DNA from: Patiria pectinifera
Taxonomy: Eukaryota > Echinodermata > Asteroidea > Valvatida > Asterinidae
Direction of reading: 5' to 3'
Length of the DNA stretch: 64,000 nt
Assembly (NCBI GenBank): GCA_029964075.1
Contig: CM057144.1
Location: forward strand, 7,277,281-7,341,280
The notes beneath the pieces are model-generated. The model ran no database searches. It was not told where the DNA came from and worked only from the letters and a program-made list of their open reading frames with translations. A program made the translations under genes and the position numbers. Shown one piece after another: positions 63,196 through 64,000 of the stretch (its first letter is position 1; each line of letters opens with the position of its first letter).

Positions 63196-63850
63196 TGTAG
63201 GGAAAATATTTAAATCCTCTGATAAACAGGAAACTATAAAGCAGCTAACTATCTCCAAAAGAAAAATCAAATGGAACCCTACAGTTTACTTGCACTAACC
63301 ATGTGTGAGAAATTAAATTATCGGACACAAATTAAATGCTTCAATGAAAATTTATTCTTGGTAAATTATCTATCTTCTAAGTATCTAAGTTGACTTCACA
63401 AGGGTTGAAAAACAATCGAGGGAAAAATACAGGCCCTAAATCAGTCCAGTTTGTAAGTGTTCCGGTCGGCTGGCGAGTAGTCCTGCTGCAACAACCGAGG
63501 GCGGTCAGGAACGTCTTGGTGTGTCGGCGTGGAAGAGCTGCTCCACCGGGACGAAACTGTGGTCGCTGAGCTTGAAGATCGGACAGGGAAAACCGTTCTT
63601 TAGTGCTACAAAAATCTGTGGAAATTAGCCCGGCACTGGATCAGGATACCGCAAAAATTGTCGATGTCCCAGGCTCCCAGTCGACAACGCACGAAACAGC
63701 TGGGGGTGCGGATGAGCAGCGATGGTTTCACTGTTGCTACGGCGGTAAATGTCACTGACGATAGCTGTTGCTGGAGCTATTGCTACAGCGGTGCTGACAT
63801 GAAGTCTACGTACATGTACATGTACACATAAACACGTACACAAGACGACG
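63196..63850 (-). repeat. Probable 5' LTR of the gypsy element (outer edge uncertain)
   Basis: On the minus strand the LTR appears to end in ...CCCTACA at 63196, followed by AATTGGTGACCCTGACGTG, a common gypsy primer-binding layout. The outer edge is not fixed because the matching 3' LTR is absent; a TGT-starting edge on the minus strand somewhere around 63800-63850 (within ACATGTACATGTACACA) is possible. A minus-strand short open frame (63625-63843) is not supported as a gene. Confidence 0.55.
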
Positions 63851-64000
63851 AAACCACTGAATTATGGGAGCGGTCACTCAAATGACAGTCAAAAGTACCG
63901 TTTACATGTGTAGAGCTCTACTGCAAGTCACACACAAAGAGTCACTGAATCCTTGACGAAAAGCTAGGACTGGATACTGTGGTAAACTTGTGACATGAAC

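Larger units (their letters stand above)
54735..63196 (-). mobile_element. Ty3/gypsy retrotransposon with nested hAT and Penelope insertions
   Basis: Minus-strand order, right to left: 5' LTR end (…CTACA at 63196), primer-binding-like TGGTGACCCTGACGTGATC (about 63174-63192), gag (63032-62200), protease (about 59430-58940), RT (58800-58000), RNase H (57960-57350), integrase (57350-56858 and 54972-54735). It is interrupted by a Penelope-like element (59451-62208) in the gag/protease border and by a hAT-type element (54981-56849) in the integrase. The 3' end is cut at about 54733 against a CR1-like LINE; the remaining integrase and 3' LTR are missing. Canonical Ty3 order, unlike the Gmr1-like element at 39.5-43.8 kb. 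Confidence 0.9.

Overview
This is a eukaryotic, almost certainly animal, window dominated by transposable elements. It carries one recognisable host gene: exons of a myosin VIIa-like unconventional myosin on the minus strand. The AT-rich, repeat-laden introns, the Gmr1-type Ty3/gypsy element (a lineage described from deuterostomes), the BEL/Pao, Penelope-like and CR1-like elements and the abundant short palindromic repeats together suggest a marine invertebrate deuterostome (echinoderm, hemichordate or lancelet grade). The species cannot be named from the sequence alone.

Host gene. Five exons read from right to left (50235-50408, 48794-49024, 37955-38125, 24084-24337, 21152-21336). They join in compatible phases and encode most of one FERM domain of a myosin VIIa-type tail (F1-F2-F3 lobes). 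A sixth, terminal-looking exon at about 18455-18547 resembles the extreme C-terminus of myosin VIIa but is out of phase. Exons upstream of 50.4 kb (motor, IQ, MyTH4) are not in the window. Nearly everything from 21 to 50 kb is therefore intron of this gene, filled with mobile DNA.

Layout. 1-4.2 kb: MITE and short repeats rich in GACGTCA palindromes. 4.2-13.9 kb: a BEL/Pao LTR retrotransposon (+ strand, 5-bp TSD TTTAC, pol decayed), whose 5' LTR is split by a 2.24-kb TTAA-flanked element made of three tandem units. 13.9-21 kb: palindrome-rich repeats, a 1.06-kb foldback element, a pogo-like MITE and tandem repeats. 22.9-24 kb: a PIF/Harbinger-like MITE. 27.2-34.5 kb: a 7.24-kb TAA-flanked element with terminal inverted repeats that carries a BEN-domain gene fused to a ~55-unit, 39-bp proline-coding minisatellite. 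35-38 kb: LINE relics and a minisatellite. 38.3-43.8 kb: a gypsy protease fragment and a minus-strand Gmr1-like gypsy element with integrase placed before reverse transcriptase. 44.3-46.4 kb: a minus-strand LINE. 47.5-49.7 kb: nested MITEs. 52-54.7 kb: a tRNA-derived SINE and the 5' part of a CR1-like LINE with an esterase ORF. 54.7-63.9 kb: a minus-strand Ty3/gypsy element interrupted by a 1.87-kb hAT-type element (8-bp TSD) and a 2.76-kb Penelope-like element (12-bp TSD) with a hammerhead-like motif.

Best candidate for something undescribed: the 7.24-kb element at 27233-34476. It combines precise TIRs and TSD, subterminal arrays of a degenerate ~10-bp word, a BEN/coiled-coil ORF in place of a visible transposase, a coding minisatellite and a perfect-looking hairpin at the array border. 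Nearly all ORFs in the window carry stops or frameshifts, so most elements look dead.
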